Assembly (NCBI GenBank): GCA_018268375.1 | Contig: JAFDWS010000001.1 | Span: 896,627 to 960,626, forward strand | Source of the DNA: Armatimonadota bacterium | GTDB lineage: Bacteria > Armatimonadota > Fimbriimonadia > Fimbriimonadales > Fimbriimonadaceae | Length of the DNA stretch: 64,000 nucleotides | Direction: 5' to 3' | In this document: positions 42,087 through 51,080 of the stretch, in pieces | How positions within the stretch are numbered: the first letter of the stretch is position 1 | Layout: every line of letters begins with the position of its first letter | The notes under the pieces: model-generated | What the model saw: only the letters and a program-made list of their open reading frames with translations | What the model was told of the DNA's origin: nothing | Database searches by the model: none | Made by a program: the position numbers and the translations under genes

Positions 42087-43889
42087 TCAGGACTTGCCCA
42101 ACTCTTGGTGGACCAGCCTTGCCCAGCCGCGCAACGACCTTTCCGAGCCCGCTTCTGGCTTCTGGCCGAGCAGCCATTCACGGACTGGGAAGTTAAAGCC
42201 TGTCTTGGGCCGATTCACGATCTCCTCCGGCAACGGTTTCTTCGGCACTTGGGCCAGGTCGGCCTTAGTGGGCTCGAACTCAGTTCCGAACATCGGTGCC
42301 ACGGCTCGAATAAACCCGACGTCGACGAAGGGAACGCGGATCTCAAGGGAGTGAGCCATGCCCGCCCAGTCGGAGTCCCTGAGCAACCGGTTTCGCATAT
42401 AGGTGCTCGCCTCAAGGACCGAAACCTTGGCACGATCGCCCTTGAGCGGCAAAACAAGGTCTTCGAGGTTGCTCACGGTCTTCAGGTCGCTCCAACCTTC
42501 ACGGACCATGTCGGGGTCCAGCAACCCGGGCAGTTCCCACGGCGAGAACAGGCCGCGGCGGAGCAAATAGGCGCCACCGAATGTCGGACCGTACTCGAGC
42601 AAGCCAGCGTATTTCGGCGAAGTCATCTTCCCGATGTACGCGGAAGTCACGACTCGAAAGGCTTTACCCAGCCAGGGAAAGGCGCGCGCCGCCTTCAGCC
42701 CGTGGACAAGGCGAGGAATCTGCTGGAAGGAGGCGTAGCCCCCGAGGAACTCGTCGCCACCTAGCCCGGACAGGGCGACCTTCATGCCGAACTCGCGGGT
42801 CACCTTGCTGACGTAGTAAGTGTTGAGACCATCGACCGACGGCTGATCCATCGCTTCCAATATGGCGGGGAGATCCTCTTGGAAGTGGCTGCCCAAGACG
42901 TGCTGGCAAAGGTGCTTCGAGCCGTAGAGCTGGGCGACCGAGGCAGCCAATGGGACTTCGTCGTCCTCGGTTCCCTCGTACTCCTTAAATCCCAGTGTGA
43001 TCGCGTTCGGGGGTGAATCATTGACCTCGGTGGAGACGGCGAGGATCGTCGTCGAGTCCCGTCCGGCACTGAGGAACACGCCGACGGGGACATCGGCGAC
43101 AAAGTGGTGGCGCACCGTGTCCCGAACCGCCTCTCCGAACGCCTCCCGAGCTTCTTCAGCGCTCTTGAATCTCGCGGTCCCTTCCAGGACCGCGACTTCA
43201 TCAGTCAGTGAAAAGTAGGGTCTGGGCTCGCGAACGCCATGTTCGTCGACCCACATGGTGTGCCCGGCAGGAAGCTCGCGGATCTGCTTGTAGAGCGTGA
43301 ACGGTTGGGGCATGTTGCCCCAAAGGTAAAAGCCGACGTGCCCGGCCGGATCCGGACTCAGGTTGACGAGGCCGGAGGCGATGATCGCCTTGACCCGCGA
43401 GGCGAATAAGATCATTCCAGGCTGCCGCGCCACGTAGAGCGGCTTGATGCCGAAGTGATCCCTAGCCAGGAACAGTCCCTTCCGGCGCTCGTCCCAAATC
43501 GCGAACGCGAACATCCCCCTCAGGTGGTCGCACATCCCTTCGCCGTAGAGGGCGTAGAGGTGCAAGAGCGTTTCCGTGTCGCTGCCCGAGCGAATGACGC
43601 GCCCCTTTGAGCGGACGTGGTCTTGGAGCTCCTTGTAATTGTAGATCTCGCCGTTGAACGTGATCCAGAGCCCTTCTTCCTCCATTTGCATCGGCTGGGC
43701 GCCAGCCGGGCTCAAGTCGATGATTGCCAGCCGGCGGTGGCCGAGGCCGACATGATTGTCGGCACCGATCCAGCAGCCAGCGCCGTCCGGCCCCCGGGGC
43801 ACCATTGCGTCGCGAGCACGGAGCAAGGCGTTGTCGTCGACAACGCCCGATCCCCTACCGTATGTGAATATTCCGACTATCCCGCACAT
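42087..43889 (-). CDS. asnB: AsnB-type glutamine amidotransferase/asparagine synthase
   Basis: 600 residues. It begins MCGIVGIFTYG, with the N-terminal nucleophile Cys2 of the class II glutaminase domain, and RGPDGAGC, GEIYN and RSGSDTETLLHLY. The synthetase domain holds the PP-loop motif VFLSAGRDSTTI and SGLGGDEFLGGY. Members of this family sitting in EPS loci with an exosortase are known as exosortase-system amidotransferases and probably amidate a sugar or a polymer acid rather than make asparagine. An open extension to 43958 is discarded because Cys2 must be N-terminal. Confidence 0.92.
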   Translation of the reverse strand: MCGIVGIFTYGRGSGVVDDNALLRARDAMVPRGPDGAGCWIGADNHVGLGHRRLAIIDLSPAGAQPMQMEEEGLWITFNGEIYNYKELQDHVRSKGRVIRSGSDTETLLHLYALYGEGMCDHLRGMFAFAIWDERRKGLFLARDHFGIKPLYVARQPGMILFASRVKAIIASGLVNLSPDPAGHVGFYLWGNMPQPFTLYKQIRELPAGHTMWVDEHGVREPRPYFSLTDEVAVLEGTARFKSAEEAREAFGEAVRDTVRHHFVADVPVGVFLSAGRDSTTILAVSTEVNDSPPNAITLGFKEYEGTEDDEVPLAASVAQLYGSKHLCQHVLGSHFQEDLPAILEAMDQPSVDGLNTYYVSKVTREFGMKVALSGLGGDEFLGGYASFQQIPRLVHGLKAARAFPWLGKAFRVVTSAYIGKMTSPKYAGLLEYGPTFGGAYLLRRGLFSPWELPGLLDPDMVREGWSDLKTVSNLEDLVLPLKGDRAKVSVLEASTYMRNRLLRDSDWAGMAHSLEIRVPFVDVGFIRAVAPMFGTEFEPTKADLAQVPKKPLPEEIVNRPKTGFNFPVREWLLGQKPEAGSERSLRGWARLVHQELGKS

Positions 43890-44027
43890 GCCAGATTCTT
43901 GGAAAGCAACTGACGGGACAGAAGAGCGGCGCCTGGCCACCGTTTGGTCGGTGGGCACAATTCCGCGCCTAAAAGAGAGTGCTCAAAGACAGTGTATCCC
44001 CCCGAAAGAGGGAGACGGATACCAGTT

Positions 44028-45632
44028 TTATCCTTCTGAAGACAACGCTGCCGGAGGGAGGCTGGTTCCCTCGTCACGCCCCGCTGCTCCACGCTCGTAA
44101 ACATACTTGGCCTCGATGTTCCTCTTCGTAAGAGATCGGCCGAAGAGGATGAGCGGGCCAATCGAGAAGACGTAGTACATCGGTGTCTGGAGGATCAGGA
44201 GGGTCTGACCTTGGAGTGTGGATTCCGAGAAGATCCATGTATTGATGAACATGAAGGCGATGACGAAGATGTTGCGCATCATCGTCGGTCTGAAGAGAAG
44301 CCGATAGATGGAGAAGTAGCCAAAGGCCACCAGCATCGGTAAGAAGAAGGCTCCGGCATACTTAAAGCAATAGAAGGCGTCCGGGATCATCCCCATGGTG
44401 ATCTGGGTGTAAAAGTCGCCTTCGTTGACGAGGCCGTCACCATAGTGGGCGATCTCGTTACTTGTGCCCAACGCCTCTTTTTCCGGGTTCAAGAAGCGTG
44501 GCAACAGCATAAGGAAGCCACCCACGGCGGTCTGCCCGCCCTGAGGGCCGCGCATGATGACAGCGTTGACGATGTTGTCCGTGACGTTGATGACCGAGTA
44601 ACGGTCGACGGTGGGAATCTTCGCCCCGAAGTAGTACATGCGCTGGAAGCTCCAGGGCAGTTGCGGGCTGATCTTCGACTCTTCTTCTTGGTACTTGCCC
44701 GGGTTCAGCGCGACGTCGGTGAGCAGGTTGATCGACTTCTGAATGCGCTCTTCAAAAGTTCCTTGCCGGACCTCGCCCTTGTTGCGGGCGTAGAGCGCGT
44801 AGGGGAACAAGATGAAGAGGAAGGCATAGGCCGACATCAGGAAGACGGTCACGTGCCAAATCCGGATCTTGAATTTGAAAGCCCAGAGCGTGAACAAAAA
44901 CGTGACGACCGATGAGACGGCGTCCTGGCGACCCGCGCCCAGGATTCCAAACAGGATCGGACCGAGGATCGCCAAAGAGTTCCAAAGCCCAGCGCACCGC
45001 TGTCCCTTCGACTTCAAGATGACCGCGGCCGTGCCCGCCGAGACCGCTAGCATCGAGATGAAGCCGAACTGGCGCAACGGGCCGACAAATCCGCCGACGT
45101 AGACGCCGCCTCCTTCGTAGACGCCGAACCTCTGGAGCAGGAAGAGGCGGACGACCGAAAGGATGGTCAACGTGATGGCGAGAAAGTTGAGGCGGCGGAG
45201 GTCTTCCTCTGGTTCAAAGAGGGGCTTGACCCGGTCGACGCGAAGAACCTTGTAGACGACGGCGCCCACGAGGATGCCCAGCATGGCCAGGACATAGACT
45301 GTCATCGTCTCGTAGGGGCGAAGGAGGCGGTCGGTGGCGTCCTGGACGAAGAAGACTTTGACGCACTGCGAGAATGTCACGTGCTGGAACGCAAGGACGA
45401 TCACGCTGAAACCGGGAAGGGTGAGCGGCCCACCCACCATTTGCACTGTCGCCGCCGCCAGGGCGTTGAACATGAGGACGAGGACAGCAAATCCGATTGG
45501 AGTCCCGGTCAGCACCTGGGCAAAGAACAGGAGCAGGAAGAACGCGATTACGAGGAGCGCGCCTACGGTGACCCGCACCGATCTTTTCCGGGCCTCCACG
45601 AGCGCCGTGGCATCCATTCCAGGGGCTAGCAT
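44028..45632 (-). CDS. Wzy-like polysaccharide polymerase (putative)
   Basis: 534 residues with ten to twelve hydrophobic helices and one long loop (about residues 300-400) containing charged segments such as YALYARNKGEVRQGTFEERI. The topology and the position between asnB and the flippase fit an O-antigen/EPS polymerase, but sequence motifs in this group are weak, so the call relies on topology and context. Starts at 45632 or 45617 are possible; TACAAT ends 12 bases before 45632, which would leave a leader of only a few bases. Confidence 0.75.
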   Translation of the reverse strand: MLAPGMDATALVEARKRSVRVTVGALLVIAFFLLLFFAQVLTGTPIGFAVLVLMFNALAAATVQMVGGPLTLPGFSVIVLAFQHVTFSQCVKVFFVQDATDRLLRPYETMTVYVLAMLGILVGAVVYKVLRVDRVKPLFEPEEDLRRLNFLAITLTILSVVRLFLLQRFGVYEGGGVYVGGFVGPLRQFGFISMLAVSAGTAAVILKSKGQRCAGLWNSLAILGPILFGILGAGRQDAVSSVVTFLFTLWAFKFKIRIWHVTVFLMSAYAFLFILFPYALYARNKGEVRQGTFEERIQKSINLLTDVALNPGKYQEEESKISPQLPWSFQRMYYFGAKIPTVDRYSVINVTDNIVNAVIMRGPQGGQTAVGGFLMLLPRFLNPEKEALGTSNEIAHYGDGLVNEGDFYTQITMGMIPDAFYCFKYAGAFFLPMLVAFGYFSIYRLLFRPTMMRNIFVIAFMFINTWIFSESTLQGQTLLILQTPMYYVFSIGPLILFGRSLTKRNIEAKYVYERGAAGRDEGTSLPPAALSSEG

Positions 45633-45644
45633 CCGTCCACCACG

Positions 45645-45650
45645 ATTGTA
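45645..45650 (-). promoter_or_regulatory. Putative -10 element of the Wzy-like gene
   Basis: TACAAT on the minus strand ends 12 bases before the ATG at 45632. Confidence 0.4.
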
Positions 45651-45681
45651 CTCTTGTCTTCGGGACGCCGGCAGCCGAGCA

Positions 45682-48291
45682 TCAGGTTCGAACATCCTTA
45701 AACATCTGAACGATGCCATCGCCGTAGGCCGACCAGCCTGCCTGCATCCGGGCTTTGAGGAGGGCGTTTGCCGACATCCTGGCTCGCAGGTCAGGGTCGT
45801 CAGCGAGCCTTTGCAGGCGATCGATCAGTGCGTCGTCATCGCACGCCGTGAAGATAAACCCGTCCTCACCTTCAGTGATGATCATGTCACCGCCTGTGTG
45901 GGTGCTCGCGATGACTGGAGTCCCACAGGCCATAGCCTGACTCATGACCAACCCATAACCGTCCTCGACGCTGGGAAGGACCAGCACATGACTCCTGCTC
46001 ATGAACTTCCGGAGATCCTCTTGCGGAATGTGCCCCAACGCCTCCACGTTCGACTTTGCGCGCGCTTGGTTTAGCATCCCTCTCACTTCCCGGTTGATGT
46101 TCCCAATGATCGTCAGTGATTTCCTCGGGTGATTCACCGCCTCAAAGGCCCGGAGAAGGTGCGGAGTGCCCTTTCGAAGCGAGCTCAGTCCGACATAAAC
46201 CAGGTCGAACGAGTCGGGATCGGGTGTGCCAGACGGATAGAAGCGGCTTGTGTTCACTCCGTACGGAATCACCCGGAGCTTCTCGGCCGGAAAGCCCATT
46301 TCGAGGAACGAAGCGTAGGCAAACCGGGAAGGAACCGTCACCATGTCGGCTGCTTCGTATTCCGAGACTTCCCGCTGGATGACCCTCGGGTCGATGGGCC
46401 GCAAGGCGATTCCTTCCTTCTTCGCTTCTTCCTGGAGCAGTCTGTTTTGGACAACGATGTGCGAGCAGGGCCGGTCGACGACGTAGGCCGCCCCATGCTT
46501 CTGAGCCAGTCTGCCGGTCCACAACGAGGATGCCGCAATCGCCATGAAGACATCGCACTTCGGTAGGTTCTTGCTCGTCAGCCAGTCGAAAACCGTCCGG
46601 TCGACGTATTCCAGTTCGCGCCCGATACCAACAGAGATGGCACGATAAAGCAAATGGAAGTGGGGATAGAACCGGAGCATGTCCTCAAGCTCGGTCTCCT
46701 TACGCAGCTTGAACCGTGGATAGCCTGTGAACAGCGCCGAGAGCATGCCGCGCTGGTGCAACTCGTGCCCAAGCTCGAAGAAGTGGTACTTCGAGGGGGC
46801 GCTGATCACGACGCTCAAATCCGCCCTGAGCCGCTCGACAGGCGGTTGGGCCGTAACCACCTCTGGTTGGGCAGGCAGGAGAATCTCGTCTTCTTCCTCT
46901 TCTTCCGCCAGCGAGCCGCTTGATCGGGTGAACCGGCGCAGGAGGTCGAGTGGCGGCGTCAGGACTTGACCGATAAAGCCTTGGAAGTCGTCCTCGAGCA
47001 AGCTCAGCGAACGCCGCCAAACAAAGACGAGCATCACCGCCTCACCGATTGCCAACGCGATCGCCGCTCCAAGCTGGCCCATAGCGGTCGAGAGGGCCCA
47101 CGCGAGGCCGATCGTGCACGTTGCGGTCGTGAAGAACGTGATGGCGGTCGACTGGTGCTTATTGATCGAGAGGGGAACGACGTAGCTTATCCCCCACATG
47201 CTGCCCAGCAGCGTCACCAGTAACAACGTTCCAAAGAGGGGATAGTCGAACGCATCCTGGCCGGTCCAGAACCTGAACAAACTAGGGCCGACGAAGTACA
47301 GCAGGACAAGGCAAGGCACCACGATCCAAAAGCCGACTTGGCTGGCACTCCGGTGCAGCCACCGTGCGAGCTTGCGGTCGCCTACACCCATCGCGCGCGA
47401 AAGCTCCTGCCAAATCGTGGATGCAATGGCGTTAGCCCCCTGCAAGACGACCCTCGTCAAGGTCCGCATCGGGCTGAACAAGGCGGCCGCTTGCGGCGTG
47501 AACGTCGCTCCTACAAGAATCACCATGCCCTGAATGTTCATGGCATAGCCCAAGTTGAAGGCGTTGAAGGTCAGGGCGGGCGAGACGAGGGGCTTCAGCG
47601 TCTCCTTGTCGGCATACGACCAACCCAGGAACAGCCAGGGCACCTGCTTGCGGTACCAGATCCAGAAGAGTGTGTAGCAAATCGCTTTGGGCACGACCAA
47701 CGTGACCGCGTACAGCCAAGGGTCTCCCTTGCAGACGATCACCGCCACTCCGACCACGAACTCGAAGAGGCGCATCAGGTTCATGTAAAAGGTGCCTTTG
47801 GCGTAAAAACCCGCAGCACGATAAACCGACTCGATCAAGCCGCCCTGTTGGGCCAAACACACGCCCAGGAGCAGGACCGCGAGAATGCCGACTGCCTCCC
47901 TGTTCGAGATGACCGAAAGCTTCAGCAAAGTGGCCAAAGGCACCAAGTGCGACACCGCTAGCATCAGAACAAGGATCGCTAGGCTTGCGAACGTGACCAA
48001 TATCCAGGCGGATTGGAGCACCTTGAGCGCTTTGAGCCGTTCGCCACGGGCCACCAGTTGCGTCATCTCGCTGCCGGCGGTCGTGCCGAAGCTGAGGTCC
48101 GACATCGTCAGGTAGGTGGGAATGGCGCTCAACATCACCCATTCGCCATACAGGTCGATGCCCCAGTAGCGGAAGAAAAGCGGGACGCTGAAGAAATTGA
48201 TGACGAAGGAGATCGTCTGAGCGAAGCCGTTAGCGGCCACGCCTCGGACAATTCGGGAAATGATCGTCTTGTTGTCTTCCCGAACCTTCAT
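45682..48291 (-). CDS. Fusion: Wzx-type polysaccharide flippase + GT4 glycosyltransferase
   Basis: 869 residues. Residues 1 to about 435 form a MATE-superfamily polysaccharide exporter (twelve to fourteen helices; SRIVRGVAANGFAQTISFVI at the start). About 452-488 is an acidic, Pro-rich linker (SLAEEEEEDEILL). About 490-869 is a GT-B glycosyltransferase with YVGLSSLRKGTPHLLRAFEA and VLPSVEDGYGLVMSQAMACG, where the second Glu of the usual E-x7-E is Gln. There is no stop or start between the parts. Joining lipid-linked sugar flipping to a transferase would couple the last sugar addition to export. The ATG at 48291 has GGAAGGA just upstream. Confidence 0.88.
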   Translation of the reverse strand: MKVREDNKTIISRIVRGVAANGFAQTISFVINFFSVPLFFRYWGIDLYGEWVMLSAIPTYLTMSDLSFGTTAGSEMTQLVARGERLKALKVLQSAWILVTFASLAILVLMLAVSHLVPLATLLKLSVISNREAVGILAVLLLGVCLAQQGGLIESVYRAAGFYAKGTFYMNLMRLFEFVVGVAVIVCKGDPWLYAVTLVVPKAICYTLFWIWYRKQVPWLFLGWSYADKETLKPLVSPALTFNAFNLGYAMNIQGMVILVGATFTPQAAALFSPMRTLTRVVLQGANAIASTIWQELSRAMGVGDRKLARWLHRSASQVGFWIVVPCLVLLYFVGPSLFRFWTGQDAFDYPLFGTLLLVTLLGSMWGISYVVPLSINKHQSTAITFFTTATCTIGLAWALSTAMGQLGAAIALAIGEAVMLVFVWRRSLSLLEDDFQGFIGQVLTPPLDLLRRFTRSSGSLAEEEEEDEILLPAQPEVVTAQPPVERLRADLSVVISAPSKYHFFELGHELHQRGMLSALFTGYPRFKLRKETELEDMLRFYPHFHLLYRAISVGIGRELEYVDRTVFDWLTSKNLPKCDVFMAIAASSLWTGRLAQKHGAAYVVDRPCSHIVVQNRLLQEEAKKEGIALRPIDPRVIQREVSEYEAADMVTVPSRFAYASFLEMGFPAEKLRVIPYGVNTSRFYPSGTPDPDSFDLVYVGLSSLRKGTPHLLRAFEAVNHPRKSLTIIGNINREVRGMLNQARAKSNVEALGHIPQEDLRKFMSRSHVLVLPSVEDGYGLVMSQAMACGTPVIASTHTGGDMIITEGEDGFIFTACDDDALIDRLQRLADDPDLRARMSANALLKARMQAGWSAYGDGIVQMFKDVRT

Positions 48292-48397
48292 ATTCCTTCC
48301 AGGGAAACCCGGCCCTTGGGGCATCCGTGCCCGGCTCGGGCCCGAATTGTACCTGGGGGCCCATGTCCGGCTCCTGGTGTATGCTCGCTCTGGACGT

Positions 48398-48403
48398 TAG
48401 AAC
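48398..48403 (+). promoter_or_regulatory. Possible -10 element of the UbiA-like gene (leaderless)
   Basis: TAGAAC ends 9 bases before the ATG at 48413; the last base deviates from the TANNNT pattern. Confidence 0.3.
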
Positions 48404-48412
48404 GGTGCACGG

Positions 48413-49297
48413 ATGCTCAAGAACCTCGTCCTGATGTTGCGGCCCAAGCAGTGGGCCAAGAACCTGCTTGTCTTTGCGGCCTGGATGTTCGCGGGCAAGT
48501 ACACAGACCTGCAGCTGGGCTATCTCGCCCTCGCCGCTTTCACCGCCATGGTGCTTGTCAGTTCCGGCGTCTACATCGGCAACGACATCTTTGACGTCGA
48601 GCGCGACAGAAGACACCCCAAGCGCAAGAACCGCCCGATCGCCTCCGGAGCCATACCGATCCCCGTCGCCGCCACCGTGAGCGCGCTGCTGATCGTCGCT
48701 GGGCTCGGGGTGGCCTTCTTGCTGAACAAGACCTCGTTCAGCCTTGTCGCCTTCTACCTGCTGCTCCAGGTCGCCTATAACTTGAAGCTCAAAGCCGTCC
48801 CCGTGCTTGACGTTTTCGTCATTGCCACCGGGTTCGTGTTGCGCGCAGTCTTGGGTGCGACCGCCATCTTCGTCAACATATCGGGCTGGTTCTTGTTCTG
48901 CACAGGAGCCCTCGCCCTGATGCTCGGCTTCGCCAAGCGGCGCAACGAATTCATTCTCCAGGGCAACGGCGGCGAGAGCCGGGAGAGCCTCGCCCACTAC
49001 TCAAAGCCCGCCCTTGACGCGCTCGTCACCGTCTTCGGGTGCGGCGCGGCCATGTGTTATGGCATTTATACGTTGGAAAGCTCGACGGCCAAGCTCCACC
49101 CTTCGCTCATCATCACGGCTCCGTTCGTCTTCTACGGGATCACGCGCTACTTGCTGCTTGTCTTCCAGCAGGACGAAGGCGGTGAGCCCGCCGACCTCTT
49201 GTTCGGCGACTGGCACATCGTGGGAAGCGTCGTGCTCTTCGTGGTCGCCGCAGGGCTCGCGATGTCCGGGCTGACCCTTAGGTTCCTCGAGCCTTAG
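48413..49297 (+). CDS. UbiA-family decaprenyl-phosphate phosphoribosyltransferase-like protein
   Basis: 294 residues with eight to nine hydrophobic helices. It opens LMLRPKQWAKNLLVFAAWMF and has the prenyl-diphosphate motif NDIFDVERDRRHPKRKNRPI and YNLKLKAVPVLDV. This pattern is that of decaprenyl-phosphate phosphoribosyltransferase (mycobacterial Rv3806c type), which joins 5-phosphoribosyl-diphosphate to polyprenyl-phosphate to make a lipid-linked pentose donor. It is the only plus-strand gene inside the minus-strand EPS block, and its stop overlaps the epsI stop. It could supply ribose or arabinose to the polymer or to the GT-C enzyme. Confidence 0.85.
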   Translation: MLKNLVLMLRPKQWAKNLLVFAAWMFAGKYTDLQLGYLALAAFTAMVLVSSGVYIGNDIFDVERDRRHPKRKNRPIASGAIPIPVAATVSALLIVAGLGVAFLLNKTSFSLVAFYLLLQVAYNLKLKAVPVLDVFVIATGFVLRAVLGATAIFVNISGWFLFCTGALALMLGFAKRRNEFILQGNGGESRESLAHYSKPALDALVTVFGCGAAMCYGIYTLESSTAKLHPSLIITAPFVFYGITRYLLLVFQQDEGGEPADLLFGDWHIVGSVVLFVVAAGLAMSGLTLRFLEP

Positions 49298-49947
49298 AGG
49301 ACGCCGCCGCTCGAATCGTGGGCCGCGTCGATGAAGTCGGCAGTGAACTGCAGGACATCCTCTTTGGTGGCGTTCGGAAACTCCGGAATGACCCTGTATT
49401 CGAAACCGATGAACTTCTTCTGCTTCATCAGTTCGTACATGAAGAAGTCCTTTGAGGTGGAGGGAATATCGGCGTGAAACTTGCTCGGGCCGCGGAAAGT
49501 GAACACGGCAAACGTCGGCGTGTAGCCCGAACGCTGGATCTTGACGACCGAAACGGGAATCTCGCCGTAGGTCTTCGTCTTGAGACTGGACTGGGTCTCC
49601 TCCATCAAGTCCCAACCCTGGGCTTTGAAGCACCAGCGCTGGTCATGGAACGACTCCATGTTGTTGCCAGCAACGACGGCAACGTCCCAAAGCTTGCCGC
49701 CTGGCGCGCGGAAGCGCTGGCCGGTGATGCCGATGGGGTCAAGCTCCTTGTAGGCCGCGTCGCCCATCTTGTAGCAAATCCGCGAATTGCCCTCGGGGTT
49801 AGAAAGCTCGGCGTCGCCGACCCGGACGGGGACTTTCTCTTCGAGCCACGACTCGGGCGGACGCGAGCCGTTGGTGAGCGACCCGACGTTGTTGAAGACG
49901 CCGAACCCGACGAGGATGCCAGTGAGGGCCAAGACTTGGGCTTTCAT
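49294..49947 (-). CDS. epsI: EpsI-family exosortase-associated protein
   Basis: 217 residues. A single N-terminal hydrophobic segment (VLALTGILVGFGVFNNV) is followed by a periplasmic domain with RICYKMGDAAYKELDPIG, and with CYKAQ-like elements (WCFKAQGWDLME) in the DUF3485/EpsI pattern. EpsI domains always accompany or are fused to exosortases and EPS loci; the biochemical role is unknown. It overlaps the exosortase stop by four bases (ATGA), so the two are co-translated. Confidence 0.85.
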   Translation of the reverse strand: MKAQVLALTGILVGFGVFNNVGSLTNGSRPPESWLEEKVPVRVGDAELSNPEGNSRICYKMGDAAYKELDPIGITGQRFRAPGGKLWDVAVVAGNNMESFHDQRWCFKAQGWDLMEETQSSLKTKTYGEIPVSVVKIQRSGYTPTFAVFTFRGPSKFHADIPSTSKDFFMYELMKQKKFIGFEYRVIPEFPNATKEDVLQFTADFIDAAHDSSGGVL

Positions 49948-50894
49948 TTGTAACCAACCTTACGAGAGATCCAACCAAGGATAAAGAAGCAGACGATGAG
50001 GGCGACATACCCACTGATGTCGTGCATCATCTTGAAGTTGTTGCCCGACCATTCGGGCATCATGTCGGCGGCCACGCCGATGAGGCCGATGCGCAGCCCG
50101 TTGATGAACATGCTGAGGAAGACGGCGACTACGATGCCGATCGGGAGGATCACAAAGGCCTTCATCCACCACTTCTTCTCGAGCAGCAGGATAAAGAAGA
50201 TCGCTGCCGCACTGACCGCGATCGTCGTCTTGAGTCCGCTACATGCAGCCGCGACCGTGAGCGGCATCGAGAAGTTGGGAACGTAGAGAACGGTCGGATC
50301 GGTCCTCAGAGGCTGGAAGCCGGTGAATTGAAGCAGGTAGTAGGCGACCGAAGTCGACTTGATCTGCAAGGGCATCGTAGCGGTGTCGATCATCTTGTCG
50401 AAGATCGGCATACCGAGCAGGAGGAAAAGGATCGCTGGAGTGAGCGCCAACAGCCACCGGGGCCCGCCGATGAAGAGCGCGCTGACGAGAAGAGTCATCA
50501 CGAAGAGGCCCGACAGGAACGTCGGCATGATGGCCCTCGAGGCTGCCAAGGTCACGAAGAGGATGGGAAGGAGCAAAGCCACGGCCCACCATTGGGGCTG
50601 GACCTTAATGTCCTTGATCTTGTCCCACTTGTCCCAAACCAGGTAAGCGGAACACAAGGGGATCAGGAAGCCATGGGCGTAGTAGCCCTCCATGTCGCTC
50701 CAGCGGTGCCAGATCTCTGTGCCGAAAAGGGGCCAGAAGCAGAAGACGGTCGCAGCCAAGACCAGCAGCACCAATTGGAACGTGGGCGTTTTGAGCAACG
50801 CGACGACGTCGAACTTTCTCGCCGGCGCCTCGGAATGGATTTCCTCTGCTGTATGCATCCCAGAGATGGGCTGTGCGGAATCACTTAACGACAT
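49944..50894 (-). CDS. Exosortase (EpsH-like membrane transpeptidase)
   Basis: 316 residues, about eight transmembrane helices. The catalytic triad of exosortases is present: Cys218 in AAACSGLKT, Arg268 in INGLRIGLIG and His291 in MMHDISGY. Exosortases cut C-terminal sorting signals such as PEP-CTERM and are linked to EPS production. The ATG at 50894 has GAGGTG five bases upstream; four more codons upstream are open. A 186-base leader separates it from the diguanylate cyclase upstream. No protein in this window carries a recognisable PEP-CTERM tail. Confidence 0.9.
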   Translation of the reverse strand: MSLSDSAQPISGMHTAEEIHSEAPARKFDVVALLKTPTFQLVLLVLAATVFCFWPLFGTEIWHRWSDMEGYYAHGFLIPLCSAYLVWDKWDKIKDIKVQPQWWAVALLLPILFVTLAASRAIMPTFLSGLFVMTLLVSALFIGGPRWLLALTPAILFLLLGMPIFDKMIDTATMPLQIKSTSVAYYLLQFTGFQPLRTDPTVLYVPNFSMPLTVAAACSGLKTTIAVSAAAIFFILLLEKKWWMKAFVILPIGIVVAVFLSMFINGLRIGLIGVAADMMPEWSGNNFKMMHDISGYVALIVCFFILGWISRKVGYK

Positions 50895-51080
50895 GCAACA
50901 CCTCAAACGAACCTGGACAACCTTTCGGTAGTTCCCCGTTCGGACCTCTTAAGGAGTATTTTGGCGCATTTGCCGCCGATCCCCAAGGAACGAACCTGAG
51001 GGTCACGGTACAGGAGTCGTGCCAAAGGAGGCCCAGGAGCCTTCATTTGAGGCCGCCGGGCATCCCTTCCAAGTTCAGTG

